Source: an uncultured Bacteroidales bacterium
GTDB taxonomy: Bacteria; Bacteroidota; Bacteroidia; Bacteroidales; Lentimicrobiaceae
Length of the DNA: 64,000 bases
Direction: 5' to 3'
Assembly (NCBI GenBank): GCA_937894795.1
Contig: CALCQV010000167.1
Span: 15,998-79,997 of the forward strand
Shown here: positions 42,621 through 53,736 of the stretch, in pieces
How the letters are laid out: each line of letters opens with the position of its first letter
Position numbering within the stretch: position 1 is the stretch's first letter
Notes under the pieces: model-generated
The model's database searches: none
What the model saw: only the letters and a program-made list of their open reading frames with translations
What the model was told of the DNA's origin: nothing
Translations under genes and position numbers: made by a program

Positions 42621-43343
42621 ATGGAAATACCCCAATGGCAGGAACGCACATTACTGCTGACAGGAAAAGAAAAACTTGAGAAACTGGCAAAGGCGCATGT
42701 GCTTGTTTGCGGTTTGGGAGGTGTAGGCTCATTTACTGCCGAACAATTAGTGAGAGCCGGTATAGGGAGCCTTACAATTGTTGATGGCGACACCCTGCAT
42801 GACACGAATAGAAACCGCCAATTACCGTCACTTATAAGTACTCTGGGAGCCTATAAGGCTGATGTTGTGGGGCAAAGATTACTCGATATAAATCCAGATC
42901 TTAAGTTGACCGTTATTAAGGAATACCTGAAAGACCAGACAATCATTGATACCCTTGATCACCCCTATGATTATGTTATTGATGCCATTGATACACTCTC
43001 ACCAAAAGTTTATTTAATTTACCATGCATTAAGATTTGGATTGCCTTTGGTGAGCTCCATGGGCTCCGGTGGGAAATATGACCCCTCACTTATCAGGGTA
43101 AGCGATATTGATGATACCTATAATTGTAAATTAGCCTATTATATTCGCAAACGACTGCATAAGCTGGGTGTATGGATAGGATTTAAGGCCGTTTATTCAA
43201 CCGAGGTGGTCTCACGTAGTGCTGTTGCCCTGATGGAAGGTGAAATGAATAAAAAATCAACTGTAGGTACAATTTCATATATGCCAGCCATGTTTGGCTG
43301 TTACTGCGCTTCAGTTGCAATTAGGGAGATTATGGAATTGTAG
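42621..43343 (+). CDS. tcdA: tRNA threonylcarbamoyladenosine dehydratase (ThiF/E1-like)
   Basis: A 240-residue E1-like adenylating enzyme that dehydrates and cyclises t6A37 to ct6A in tRNA. The ATP-binding loop GLGGVGSF and the DGDTLHDTNRNRQ segment (Arg and Gln) are intact, as are YVIDAIDTL and a conserved C-terminal region (TVGTISYMPAMFG). The length fits TcdA/CsdL and is shorter than ThiF plus domain fusions. The Bacteroidota form lacks a C-terminal extension. No csdE-like partner is nearby. A general ThiF/MoeB role is less likely because no sulfur-carrier gene adjoins. Confidence 0.9.
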   Translation: MEIPQWQERTLLLTGKEKLEKLAKAHVLVCGLGGVGSFTAEQLVRAGIGSLTIVDGDTLHDTNRNRQLPSLISTLGAYKADVVGQRLLDINPDLKLTVIKEYLKDQTIIDTLDHPYDYVIDAIDTLSPKVYLIYHALRFGLPLVSSMGSGGKYDPSLIRVSDIDDTYNCKLAYYIRKRLHKLGVWIGFKAVYSTEVVSRSAVALMEGEMNKKSTVGTISYMPAMFGCYCASVAIREIMEL

Positions 43344-43485
43344 GTGCATGTTGCCAATGAATGAAGCTGAATAACAATTATTGTTTTTGATATAAAATTT
43401 TTAATATTTGTATGAGCCGTATCGAATATTTTATAATTTTACTGAAAACACACCAATTGACTAACCGGTTATCAATAACTGACAG

Positions 43486-45243
43486 ATGATAAGCACATCT
43501 TTTGTAAAACCAACGTCAGTCGAAGAAAGCAACTTCCTTCAAACAGAGACCATACAGAATATTCAGAGGGTATTTGGCAATACTGTTAAAGCTTCCGTAC
43601 TTATTACATCCTCTGAAGGGACTCCCCTTACCAAACCTGATCTGTTGCCACCTTTTCAATCCAATGGAAGCACAACAGGTAAGTTGTGGAATTGCTGTGA
43701 ATCAACCATATCAAAGCTTTATCAAACACCCTCTGAAGTAAACACGCCAACTTTCATCACCTGCGAATGTGGTCATGAAATATCTCTTATCAGGATGAAA
43801 CTGGTTAACCAACAATTGTTTAACCTCATACTGATTCAGCTGACCGATAAGCATAACAACAAGCAAAAATTCATCGCCAAAGCGATTGAAAATAATTATA
43901 ACACCCAACAGGCAGAGGAAGCGTATAAGCTGACAGAGGTTATTGATTACGACAAGTTTACATACTCCTGTTCAATGCTTTTCCATCAAACGGAGTTATT
44001 CAACACCCTGCTGCAAAACAGCGTGCAGGTTACACGGCTTAAAAACGAAGAAGAAAGAAGTATTCATGAGGAAGCCCTGATAAAGGCTAAAAATGAAGCA
44101 GAGGAATCAAGCAGACTGAAGTCTTCACTGCTTGCCAATATGAGCCACGAGTTAAGGACACCCATGACCGGTATACTCGGCTTTTCAGAAATACTGCATG
44201 ATGAACTGGACGACAACAGGCTTAAAAGTATGGCCTCAACCATATACAAGTCGGCCAATCGCCTCATGACAACATTGAATTCCATTATGGACCTGTCGGC
44301 CATAGAATCCAACAGGACAAACCTGACGTTGAAGCCGGTAAATATCAAGATTATATTTATGAATCTCTTGCGCAATGCCTACACCATTGCGAGCGACAAG
44401 GGCTTATATATAAGAACAGCACTCCCGCCCAGCATCAATGTAATAGCTGATGACAAATTGTTGGGGCAGTTGCTGCACCATCTTATTGACAATGCCATCA
44501 AATTCACTATTGACGGGGGAATATCCATCAGTGCCTATGCCGGATTGCGTGATACATCAGATGTAGTTATAAAAATAAGCGACACAGGTATTGGAATTGC
44601 ACCACAGCACCATAAGCTCATCTTTGAAGAGTTCAGGCAGGTAAGTGAAGGATTATCACGCACCTTTGAAGGTAGCGGTCTGGGTCTTTCACTGGTAATG
44701 AAAATATCGAAGTTGTTGAATGCCAGGGTGTGGGTGGAAAGTGTACCCGAAAAAGGCTCAGACTTTTATGTAGCTTTACCATCGGCTGCCGTTGTCAATG
44801 AAGACATCACCACCCCTGTTGAAAAAGAAGAGCCCATCAGCACTATCAGGTTGGGCAGAGGCAATGTGCCGGAGGTACTGATAGTAGAAGACAATGAAAT
44901 TAACAGAAGGTTGGCGGCATTGTATCTGCGTGAGATTTGCAATATCGATATGGCTGAAAATGGCTACATAGCCATGAACAAGATTAAATCAAAGAAGTAT
45001 GATGCCGTGCTTATGGATATCAACCTTGGTGCCGGCCCCAATGGAATACATATTGCACAGGATATCAGAGCCATAGACCATTACAAGGACATCCCGATTA
45101 TAGCAGTTACCGGTTATACCATGCAGGGCGACAGGGAGAAGCTTCTTGCCAATGGCTGTTCACACTATGTGGCAAAGCCTTACGACAAGAAGACGCTGAT
45201 AAAACTATTCTCAGGTATATTATACAATCAGAAGGCCGGTTAG
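43486..45243 (+). CDS. Cytoplasmic hybrid histidine kinase with receiver domain
   Basis: A 585-residue soluble sensor kinase. The first ~190 residues form a sensor domain with a Cys pattern (LWNCCES, TFITCECGHE) reminiscent of PocR-type ligand domains, which can bind metals or small molecules. A coiled coil precedes HisKA (ANMSHELRTPMTGI, His at about 223), HATPase (NAIKFT, DTGIGIA, GSGLGLS) and a C-terminal REC domain (VLIVEDNEINRR, phospho-Asp in VLMDINLG, Lys in AKPYD). No transmembrane segment is seen, so it senses an intracellular signal. It is convergent with rnz, sharing 4 bases at the stops. No cognate regulator lies beside it; the two lone receivers in this window are possible partners. 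Confidence 0.88.
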   Translation: MISTSFVKPTSVEESNFLQTETIQNIQRVFGNTVKASVLITSSEGTPLTKPDLLPPFQSNGSTTGKLWNCCESTISKLYQTPSEVNTPTFITCECGHEISLIRMKLVNQQLFNLILIQLTDKHNNKQKFIAKAIENNYNTQQAEEAYKLTEVIDYDKFTYSCSMLFHQTELFNTLLQNSVQVTRLKNEEERSIHEEALIKAKNEAEESSRLKSSLLANMSHELRTPMTGILGFSEILHDELDDNRLKSMASTIYKSANRLMTTLNSIMDLSAIESNRTNLTLKPVNIKIIFMNLLRNAYTIASDKGLYIRTALPPSINVIADDKLLGQLLHHLIDNAIKFTIDGGISISAYAGLRDTSDVVIKISDTGIGIAPQHHKLIFEEFRQVSEGLSRTFEGSGLGLSLVMKISKLLNARVWVESVPEKGSDFYVALPSAAVVNEDITTPVEKEEPISTIRLGRGNVPEVLIVEDNEINRRLAALYLREICNIDMAENGYIAMNKIKSKKYDAVLMDINLGAGPNGIHIAQDIRAIDHYKDIPIIAVTGYTMQGDREKLLANGCSHYVAKPYDKKTLIKLFSGILYNQKAG

Positions 45244-46154
45244 AGATAAAAGGTCACCCCCTCTTCAGCAATAATTGTTTCACTGAAAGTGTTTCTTGCT
45301 TCCTCAAGCAAGGGTATCAGATCATCATAACGGGCAGAAAAATGCCCCAGCATCAGTTTCTTCACCTGAGCTTTCAACGCAATAGTGGCAGCTTGTATAT
45401 TGGTGGAATGCATTTTCTCCATGGCTGCCTCATGCATATCACCACCGAAAGTCGATTCATGATATAATAGATCACACCCTCTAATGCTCTCAATGATATC
45501 TTCATCATAGATGGTATCAGAGCAAAAAGCATACGATCGGGAAGGCTCTGAAGGGCTTGTTAACAGGTGATTCGGAACCCGTTCACCATCATCATTGATA
45601 AAGTCTGATCCACGTCGTAAAGAATTATAATATACTATTGGAACGCCATACCTGTCAGCAGCATTTTTATTGATATGCTTAGGCATCTCCTTTTCTTTGA
45701 AAAAGAAACCGGTAGTTGGTATTCTGTGCTTCAGGGGAAATGAACTTACTGTCAATTTCCCGTCATCATATATCACCTCTTCAGTCAGTGTATTTGTTTC
45801 CTTGAAATTCAATGGATAATACAGGGTAGTGGCAGATGCTTCTAGCTGCAGTTGAATAATCTCTTTCAATAAAGGGGGGCCGTAAATGGTAAGCTCATCT
45901 GTCCTTCTCAACAGATGCATGGTTGAAATCAACCCAATAAGGCCATAAAAATGATCGCCATGCAGATGGCTTATAAATATATGCTTTATTTTTCTGGTGC
46001 GCACTTTAAGTTCACGTAAGCGGAATTGGGTCCCTTCGCCACAATCAATAAGGAACAACCGATCACAATGGTTTACGAGGTGTGATGTGAGATTTCGTTC
46101 AGGAGTTGCAATGGCAGCGCTACTCCCCAGTATCGTAACAGAAAATTCTTTCAT
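45240..46154 (-). CDS. rnz: Ribonuclease Z
   Basis: A 304-residue metallo-beta-lactamase-fold endonuclease that trims the 3' end of tRNA precursors lacking CCA. The metal-binding motif HLHGDH (His63, His65, Asp67, His68), later His residues (HRIPTTGF, YHESTFGG, GHFSARY) and the zinc-site Asp in CSDTIYDE are present. The three tRNAs here differ in CCA encoding (Ser encodes it; Pro and Arg do not), which fits the need for this enzyme. The stop overlaps the hybrid kinase stop by 4 bases. Confidence 0.96.
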   Translation of the reverse strand: MKEFSVTILGSSAAIATPERNLTSHLVNHCDRLFLIDCGEGTQFRLRELKVRTRKIKHIFISHLHGDHFYGLIGLISTMHLLRRTDELTIYGPPLLKEIIQLQLEASATTLYYPLNFKETNTLTEEVIYDDGKLTVSSFPLKHRIPTTGFFFKEKEMPKHINKNAADRYGVPIVYYNSLRRGSDFINDDGERVPNHLLTSPSEPSRSYAFCSDTIYDEDIIESIRGCDLLYHESTFGGDMHEAAMEKMHSTNIQAATIALKAQVKKLMLGHFSARYDDLIPLLEEARNTFSETIIAEEGVTFYL

Positions 46155-46342
46155 GATATGCTATAGTAGTTAATGATATCCTGGAATCCTTAGGATGTAA
46201 AGTTACAAACTGTATCATTAAGATATTGCGTTAATGAAAGGCTTATTGCCATCTTTCTATAAATGGAAGTGTAAGGCTTAAAATTAGTCCGGTACTTTAG
46301 GGAACACAGGTATCATTGGATTCATCTGTTTAAAGCTTCAGG

Positions 46343-46433
46343 CTCTAAAGAATTTACTTACAACAAATATCACAGGTGTCAGAGTCGTTTCCTGCTTTAT
46401 GGGGAAGACTCTAAAGTATTTACGTACAATAAA
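46343..46433. repeat. Imperfect 25-bp direct repeat in the rnz/rpsA gap
   Basis: Two copies of CTCTAAAGNATTTACNTACAANAAA lie at 46343-46367 and 46409-46433, with three differences and a 66-base period. They occupy the middle of the 387-base gap at 46155-46541, which otherwise contains only the rpsA terminator. No open frame is convincing. A duplicated regulatory or non-coding RNA element is possible. Confidence 0.65.
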
Positions 46434-46481
46434 AGCACATAATATGGGAGAGATCACTTGAGTGTAGAAGGCTGAATATCA

Positions 46482-46523
46482 ATAAAAAAAAGAGGCTGTA
46501 TTCATGTTATGATACAGCCTCTT
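46482..46523 (-). terminator. Terminator of rpsA
   Basis: A 12-bp stem (AAGAGGCTGTAT / ATACAGCCTCTT, 10-base loop) is followed on the minus strand by a run of T. It shares its core with two other terminators in the window. Confidence 0.9.
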
Positions 46524-46541
46524 CTGAATTATGTAGTCTGA

Positions 46542-48581
46542 TTATTCTGACTTCTTGTTTGATTTTGCAGCTTTTTCTGACTGTTCCATATCGGATTTCA
46601 GATTAGCGAGAGCTTCAAGGTCACCGAGGGTAGTTTTCTCGAGATTATCCTTGAGTTTCTTTACAGCGCGTTTGGTTGTAGTTTCAGCACTTTCTTTAGC
46701 TGATGCCACTTCCTTATTCTTCTCGGCAGCAACATCCTGGAATATGCGTGAATGTGAGAGTATGATTTTCTTGTTCTCTTTTGAGAACTCAATAACCTTA
46801 AACTCAAGAGTTTCATCAACCTTAGCTGAGCTATTGTCTTCCTTCACGATATGACGAAGTGGAGCGAATCCCTCAACACCATAAGGCAGGGCAACAACAA
46901 CGCCCTTATCACTTGCAGCGGTAATGGTTCCTTTGTGAACTGAGCCCATGGAGAAGACTGTTTCAAATACATCCCATGGATTTTCTTCCAGTTGTTTGTG
47001 ACCAAGGCTCAACCTGCGGTTTTCAACATCAACATCAAGAACAATCACATCAATCTTTTCACCAATCTTGGTAAATTCAGCAGGATGTTTGATTTTCTTC
47101 GACCATGAAAGATCAGAGATATGGATCAATCCATCAACGCCTTCTTCCAATTCAACAAAGATGCCGAAATTGGTGAAGTTACGAACGGTAGCAACATGCT
47201 TGGAGTTGATAGGATATTTATCGCGGATGTTAGTCCATGGATCAGGTATAAGTTGTTTGATACCCAATGACATCTTGCGCTCTTCGCGATCTAAAGTCAG
47301 GATAACAGCATTCACTTCATCACCTACCTTCAGGAAGTCCTGAGCAGTGCGTAAGTGCTGTGACCATGACATTTCAGAAACGTGGATCAAACCTTCAACA
47401 CCGGCAGCAATTTCAATAAATGCACCATAGTCGGCAATAACCACTACGCGGCCTTTAACCTGGTCACCCACTTTGATGTTTTCATCAAGTGAATCCCATG
47501 GATGAGGAGTAAGTTGTTTGAGACCGAGGGCGATACGCTTTTTGTTTTCATCGAAATCGAGGATAACAACGCTGATTTTCTGATCAAGCTGAACTATTTC
47601 TTCAGGATGGTTGATACGTCCCCATGAAAGGTCAGTAATATGAACCAAACCATCAACACCACCAAGGTCAACAAATACACCGTAAGAAGTAATGTTCTTA
47701 ACGGTACCTTCAAGAATCTGGCCTTTTTCAAGTTTGCTGATAATGTCAGCTTTCTGGTGTTCAAGTTCGTCTTCAATAAGAGCCTTATGTGAAACAACCA
47801 CATTCTTATACTCCTGGTTGATCTTAACAACCTTAAATTCCATTACTTTGTCAACATAGACATCGTAATCCCTGATAGGTTTAACATCGATCTGAGAACC
47901 CGGAAGGAATGCTTCAATTCCGAATACATCTACGATCAAGCCACCTTTAGTACGGCATTTAACATAACCGTTAATAATTTCTTCTTTTTCAAAAGCCTGG
48001 TTAACGCGCTCCCATGAACGGAGGATGCGGGCTTTCTTGTGCGACAGTAATAACTGGCCGCCCATATCTTCTTGGCTTTCAACATATACTTCAATCTTAT
48101 CACCAACTTTTAGATTGGGATTATATCGCAGTTCCGATTGTGGAATAACGCCATCAGATTTAAAACCAATGTTAACAACAACCTCACGGCTGTTCATGGC
48201 GACAACGGTGCCATCAATTACTTCATGCTCAACAATAGAGCTGAGAGTCTTGTCGTACAAGCCTTCCAGTTTGTTTCTCTCGTCAGCTGTGTAGTTTTCG
48301 TGTTTTTTACCAATAGCATCCCAGTCGAAGTTCTCTAAGGAGACCTGTGCAACCAGTGGTGCTTTCAGTTTTTCAACAGTAGGTTCATCATCATCATCAA
48401 AAGCAGGGGCTTCTGCTGGGACTTCTGTACTTACTGTGGTTTCCGGGGTTTCAACTGCAGAGGCTTCTGCCGGTTGCTCAGTGTTTGCAACCTGATCTTC
48501 AGTAGCTTCAATCTGCTCCTCGGCAGCCGGCTCCTGGTTTAATAATTCATCATTATTGACGTTCAATTCGTTGTTCGTCAT
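46542..48581 (-). CDS. rpsA: 30S ribosomal protein S1
   Basis: A 679-residue RNA-binding protein that aids mRNA loading on the ribosome; in Bacteroidota it matters more than Shine-Dalgarno pairing. An acidic, low-complexity N-terminal tail (about 1-75, rich in Glu/Ala/Thr) precedes six S1 (OB-fold) repeats (about 110-620; e.g. VKNITSYGVFVDLGGVDGLV, VVIADYGAFIEIAAGVEG, VRNFTNFGIFVELEEGVDG) and a charged C-terminal tail. Its leader is about 110 bases, long for this genome, and contains a small GGTTC/GAACC hairpin. It is monocistronic with a strong terminator. Confidence 0.97.
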   Translation of the reverse strand: MTNNELNVNNDELLNQEPAAEEQIEATEDQVANTEQPAEASAVETPETTVSTEVPAEAPAFDDDDEPTVEKLKAPLVAQVSLENFDWDAIGKKHENYTADERNKLEGLYDKTLSSIVEHEVIDGTVVAMNSREVVVNIGFKSDGVIPQSELRYNPNLKVGDKIEVYVESQEDMGGQLLLSHKKARILRSWERVNQAFEKEEIINGYVKCRTKGGLIVDVFGIEAFLPGSQIDVKPIRDYDVYVDKVMEFKVVKINQEYKNVVVSHKALIEDELEHQKADIISKLEKGQILEGTVKNITSYGVFVDLGGVDGLVHITDLSWGRINHPEEIVQLDQKISVVILDFDENKKRIALGLKQLTPHPWDSLDENIKVGDQVKGRVVVIADYGAFIEIAAGVEGLIHVSEMSWSQHLRTAQDFLKVGDEVNAVILTLDREERKMSLGIKQLIPDPWTNIRDKYPINSKHVATVRNFTNFGIFVELEEGVDGLIHISDLSWSKKIKHPAEFTKIGEKIDVIVLDVDVENRRLSLGHKQLEENPWDVFETVFSMGSVHKGTITAASDKGVVVALPYGVEGFAPLRHIVKEDNSSAKVDETLEFKVIEFSKENKKIILSHSRIFQDVAAEKNKEVASAKESAETTTKRAVKKLKDNLEKTTLGDLEALANLKSDMEQSEKAAKSNKKSE

Positions 48582-48696
48582 TTACTTTTTCTTTGTGGTT
48601 CTTGTGGAACCTGGTTAATACTCAGTTAATTACACGTTCAGCCAGATAGGTACTACACAAAATAAAATTATAATGCGAGCCGGCCAAACAGGGGTG

Positions 48697-48704
48697 CAAA
48701 GGTA
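48697..48704 (-). promoter_or_regulatory. -7 box of rpsA
   Basis: TACCTTTG followed by CAC on the minus strand. Transcription would start near 48690, giving a leader of about 109 bases with the inverted repeat GGTTC(cacaa)GAACC near 48606-48620. Confidence 0.6.
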
Positions 48705-48830
48705 GTAATTATTTAATTAAATAAAACGCTAATAGATTAATTTACAAGTAGAATTCAACAACTTTTAAATCCTCCTTAATAGAGAATTTTCAGTATGATC
48801 AATCAATGGGAAATTGTGTACCAGGCAATG

Positions 48831-49265
48831 TTATAAGGTCCTGTTCTCCCCTATCATCTTGTCGTAGGCTTCATCATTGGCCTCCCAGAGTTCTAATTTC
48901 AAGCCTTCAGGATCAATGATATGTGCAAAGCGGCCGTAATCAGTTTCTTCAATGGCCTTTAATCTATAGACTCCATTTTCAGAAAGCTTAGCTAGAATGG
49001 CTTCCAGGTTATCAACCCTAAAATTTATCATTACTTCTTTATCAGAAGGCTTGAAATACTCACTGGCTTGCGAGAAAGGTGACCATACAGTGAAACCTCT
49101 TTCTTCAGTGTTATGGCTTTTACGCCATTCAAAGCTGGTACCATATTCATCAATATTAATACCCAGATTGTCGGCATACCACTTTTTAACAGCTTCAGGA
49201 TCATTGTATTTAATGAAGATACCGCCTAAACCGGTCACCCGGCCAATTGATTTATGCTCATTCAT
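48831..49265 (-). CDS. VOC (glyoxalase-like) family protein
   Basis: A 144-residue protein with two beta-alpha-beta-beta-beta modules of the vicinal oxygen chelate fold (VTGLGGIFIKYNDPEAVKKWYAD; VMINFRVDNLEAILAKL; FAHIIDPEGLKLELWEA). A Glu ligand is present near the C terminus (ELWE), but the first His of the metal site is not evident, so catalysis is uncertain. It follows yidC by 12 bases and may be cotranscribed. Members range from glyoxalase to resistance proteins; the substrate is unknown. Confidence 0.85.
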   Translation of the reverse strand: MNEHKSIGRVTGLGGIFIKYNDPEAVKKWYADNLGINIDEYGTSFEWRKSHNTEERGFTVWSPFSQASEYFKPSDKEVMINFRVDNLEAILAKLSENGVYRLKAIEETDYGRFAHIIDPEGLKLELWEANDEAYDKMIGENRTL

Positions 49266-49277
49266 CTACCTGAATTA

Positions 49278-51200
49278 TTAACGTTTTTTCTGTTGTTGTT
49301 TCGCCATATCTTCCAACCTCTTCTGGAAGTTTGATTTCTTGACGGGCTTTTTCTTGTTCTCCTGTATCTGGGCATGCAATTTCTTCTCGTCAACAAACCT
49401 CCTTATGATATACATCTGCGCAAAGGTGAACAGATTGGCCAGCAGGTAATAATAGCTCAAACCTGATGAATAGCTGTTGAAGAAGCCCAGGAACATTACC
49501 GGCATCAGGTACATCATGGTCTTCATGCCGGGCATTTGGTTACCGGTCGACATCATGTCATTGTTTATCTTTGTGTAGATGATGGTTGAAATGGTCATCA
49601 ATAATGTAAATAAACTAACATGGTCACCATAGAATGGAATGGTAAAGGGTAAATCAAGTACGGAATCATAACTCGACAGGTCGGTTGCCCAAAGGAACGA
49701 CTCCTGCCGTAATTCAATGGATGCCGGGAAGAAGCGGAACAGCGCAATAAGGATAGGGAATTGCAGCAGCATAGGCACACAGCCGGCCATTGGATTCACC
49801 CCGGCCTTTTTATATAGGGCCATGGTAGCTTGCTGCTTCTTCATTGCATCTTCCTGCTTAGGGAATTTCACATTGATTTCATCAATTTCAGGTTTCAGCA
49901 GGCGCATCTTGGCCGATGAAATGTAGGTTTTGTAGGCTATGGGGAACAATACTATTTTGAGCAGTATTGTCAATATCAGAATGATAACTCCATAGTTCAG
50001 TATACGGCCTTCAAGGAAATTAAATACCGGAATTACGGCATACCTGTTTATCCATTGCATCAGGAAGAAACCCCATCCCAATGGGATCTGCCGTTCAAGG
50101 TCCAACTTATATTTCCTCAGTATGTTATATTTATTCGGGCCAAAGTAAAAACCGAAGTCATATTCCTGATTATCAGCTGATGCAAAAGGCATCGTGATGG
50201 TGCTATTCATTGTCTGGAGATACTTAACCTCTTTTTCAGGCTCCACCTGCTTATCAATAGCCACATCCTGAAACAGGTCATCGGCTATGAAGGTTGTGGA
50301 GAAAAACTGCTGACTGTATGATATCCAACTTACCGGTGTGCTGATGGTTACATCATCATCTTTACGTTCACTAAGATTATCAACTTCCTCATCTGCATGA
50401 CGATAATAAACGGTACTTACGTTCCGTTCGTTTTCAATATTCTTCTCTTGTCGCATTAAACGCGACATCCAATCGATGTTGATTGATTTGGTGTTGGAGG
50501 TGATTGCGTCCCCCATATTTACGAAGTTGACTTTATAATCAACCAGATAGTTCTTACCTTTGATCGTATAGAGGAACTCAATGTATTTATCAGAAACCGC
50601 TACTGAATCATCCTGACTTACATAAAGGCGCATGGCAAACTTCAGTGAATCATTACCTGAAACCGTGAGCTTCTTTGCATCGGCCGGTATGCCATCAGGC
50701 AAATAGGGCTTGAAGTAAAGATCGCCTGTATTGATGGAGTGAACACCGGCAAAAAAAGCAATATTAAGATTAGATGATTCCTTATTAAAAAGCACCAGAG
50801 GCCCGCCGTCAAATGCTTTGTAGTCTTTAAGCTCTACGCTGCTTATACGCCCCCCTTTATTAAGGAAAGTGATCTTGAGCAGATCAGATTCAACCACAAA
50901 TTCACCATCTTCACCAACTGAATTGGCTGCAAAATCACCATAAAGTTCATACTTTTTGTCCTTTAGCACTGTCGAGTCAGTTGCCTGTATGGCAGAGGTT
51001 TCTGATTGTGCCAGCGTATCCGGCTTCATGATGGCATTTGCCACTTTCAGAGAATCATTTTGAGCCTGCTGTAAAGCATATAGTGAATCCTGGGTCTTTT
51101 TTCTGGCAGCAATTTCTTCTTCTGATGGCGACATCATTATAGTGTAGCCAATCATTAAAGCAAAAATCAGGACGATGCCGATAATAGTATTCTTATTCAT
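49278..51200 (-). CDS. yidC: Membrane protein insertase YidC
   Basis: A 640-residue inner-membrane insertase and chaperone. An N-terminal membrane helix (MNKNTIIGIVLIFALMIGYT) and a large periplasmic domain (about 40-340) precede the conserved Oxa1 core of about five helices (ILTILLKIVLFPIAYKTY; AGCVPMLLQFPILIALF with the GCVPML loop). A basic C-terminal tail ends it. ATG 51200 replaces the longer frame at 51233 because that TTG is part of the TAAATTTG -7 box. It lies 122 bases downstream of pyrG with its own promoter, and the VOC gene follows by 12 bases. Confidence 0.96.
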   Translation of the reverse strand: MNKNTIIGIVLIFALMIGYTIMMSPSEEEIAARKKTQDSLYALQQAQNDSLKVANAIMKPDTLAQSETSAIQATDSTVLKDKKYELYGDFAANSVGEDGEFVVESDLLKITFLNKGGRISSVELKDYKAFDGGPLVLFNKESSNLNIAFFAGVHSINTGDLYFKPYLPDGIPADAKKLTVSGNDSLKFAMRLYVSQDDSVAVSDKYIEFLYTIKGKNYLVDYKVNFVNMGDAITSNTKSINIDWMSRLMRQEKNIENERNVSTVYYRHADEEVDNLSERKDDDVTISTPVSWISYSQQFFSTTFIADDLFQDVAIDKQVEPEKEVKYLQTMNSTITMPFASADNQEYDFGFYFGPNKYNILRKYKLDLERQIPLGWGFFLMQWINRYAVIPVFNFLEGRILNYGVIILILTILLKIVLFPIAYKTYISSAKMRLLKPEIDEINVKFPKQEDAMKKQQATMALYKKAGVNPMAGCVPMLLQFPILIALFRFFPASIELRQESFLWATDLSSYDSVLDLPFTIPFYGDHVSLFTLLMTISTIIYTKINNDMMSTGNQMPGMKTMMYLMPVMFLGFFNSYSSGLSYYYLLANLFTFAQMYIIRRFVDEKKLHAQIQENKKKPVKKSNFQKRLEDMAKQQQKKR

Positions 51201-51230
51201 ATATGGGTAAGTGTAAATAGTATCAGGGCG

Positions 51231-51238
51231 CAAATTTA
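51231..51238 (-). promoter_or_regulatory. -7 box of yidC
   Basis: TAAATTTG on the minus strand. It includes the TTG of the long-frame start and so supports translation from ATG 51200. Confidence 0.55.
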
Positions 51239-51322
51239 GTCAAAAGGTGCGTATTAAAACCACCTGCAGATTTTTATGGCCCCGTTCAATAGTAAATATT
51301 AATGCTTTAACTCCAAATAAAC

Positions 51323-53008
<1,686 letters not shown>

Positions 53009-53042
53009 TTAGCCGGCTAAAAAAATAACCGGTAATGATCTG

Positions 53043-53050
53043 CAAAAATA
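53043..53050 (-). promoter_or_regulatory. -7 box of pyrG
   Basis: TATTTTTG followed by CAG on the minus strand, 58 bases before the ATG. The palindrome at 53009-53022 lies just downstream, within the leader. Confidence 0.5.
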
Positions 53051-53124
53051 CAAACCTGTCAATATCCTGATGATAGTTTCTGAAACAAATTTAATGAAAA
53101 AATCTAAAAGTCACGATTCAGCCG

Positions 53125-53499
53125 TTATTCAATCTTTTTGAGACTTTTTAGAATTGTCCGCTCAATCTCGTTATGATTGTATGGCTTTGCGAGGAAGTAA
53201 TCCATTCCGGCAGCATAGCTTTTCTCAATGAAAATATCTTCGGTATAGGCAGTTAAGGCAATGACAGGTAAATCAGGCTTATTCTTCTTAATTTCAATGG
53301 TAGCATCCCATCCATTCATTACCGGCATGTCAATGTCCATTAGTACAACATCATATTTGTTTAAATTGCACTCATCCACAGCCTTCAAACCATTTTCCAC
53401 AACATGGTAGTCCCACCCAAGCCTACCGATCAGGATGGAAATAATCTTTTGATTCAGAACATTATCTTCAACAATCAGCACTTTCAGAGGAGAATTCAT
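53125..53499 (-). CDS. Stand-alone response-regulator receiver protein
   Basis: A 124-residue single REC domain. LIVEDNVLNQ supplies the acidic pocket, VLMDIDMPVMNG the phospho-acceptor Asp, LTAYT the Thr position and AKPYN the Lys. Nothing follows the domain. It resembles the receiver end of hybrid kinases and could have split from one. It is 237 bases from rpoD on the same strand. Compared with the lone receiver at 4104-4559, it has the same DATxxI motif after the active site. Confidence 0.88.
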   Translation of the reverse strand: MNSPLKVLIVEDNVLNQKIISILIGRLGWDYHVVENGLKAVDECNLNKYDVVLMDIDMPVMNGWDATIEIKKNKPDLPVIALTAYTEDIFIEKSYAAGMDYFLAKPYNHNEIERTILKSLKKIE

Positions 53500-53736
53500 T
53501 ACAAGTCAAAGTTTATAATATAGCTATTTGGCAGCAGATCATTTATCAGCAAAAGTATAAAAGGTAATATGCCAAAATACAAAGAAAGGCTAAAACTAGT
53601 TAACCTTCCCTTGATTTTGATTTATTAGTTATTTGATTCTCAATAACTCCTATCGATGACTTGGATTAATTTATACCAATAAATAAATATTTTTAAAAAG
53701 TAAATCTGCTATTAATTATTATCAAAGTCCTTGTTA

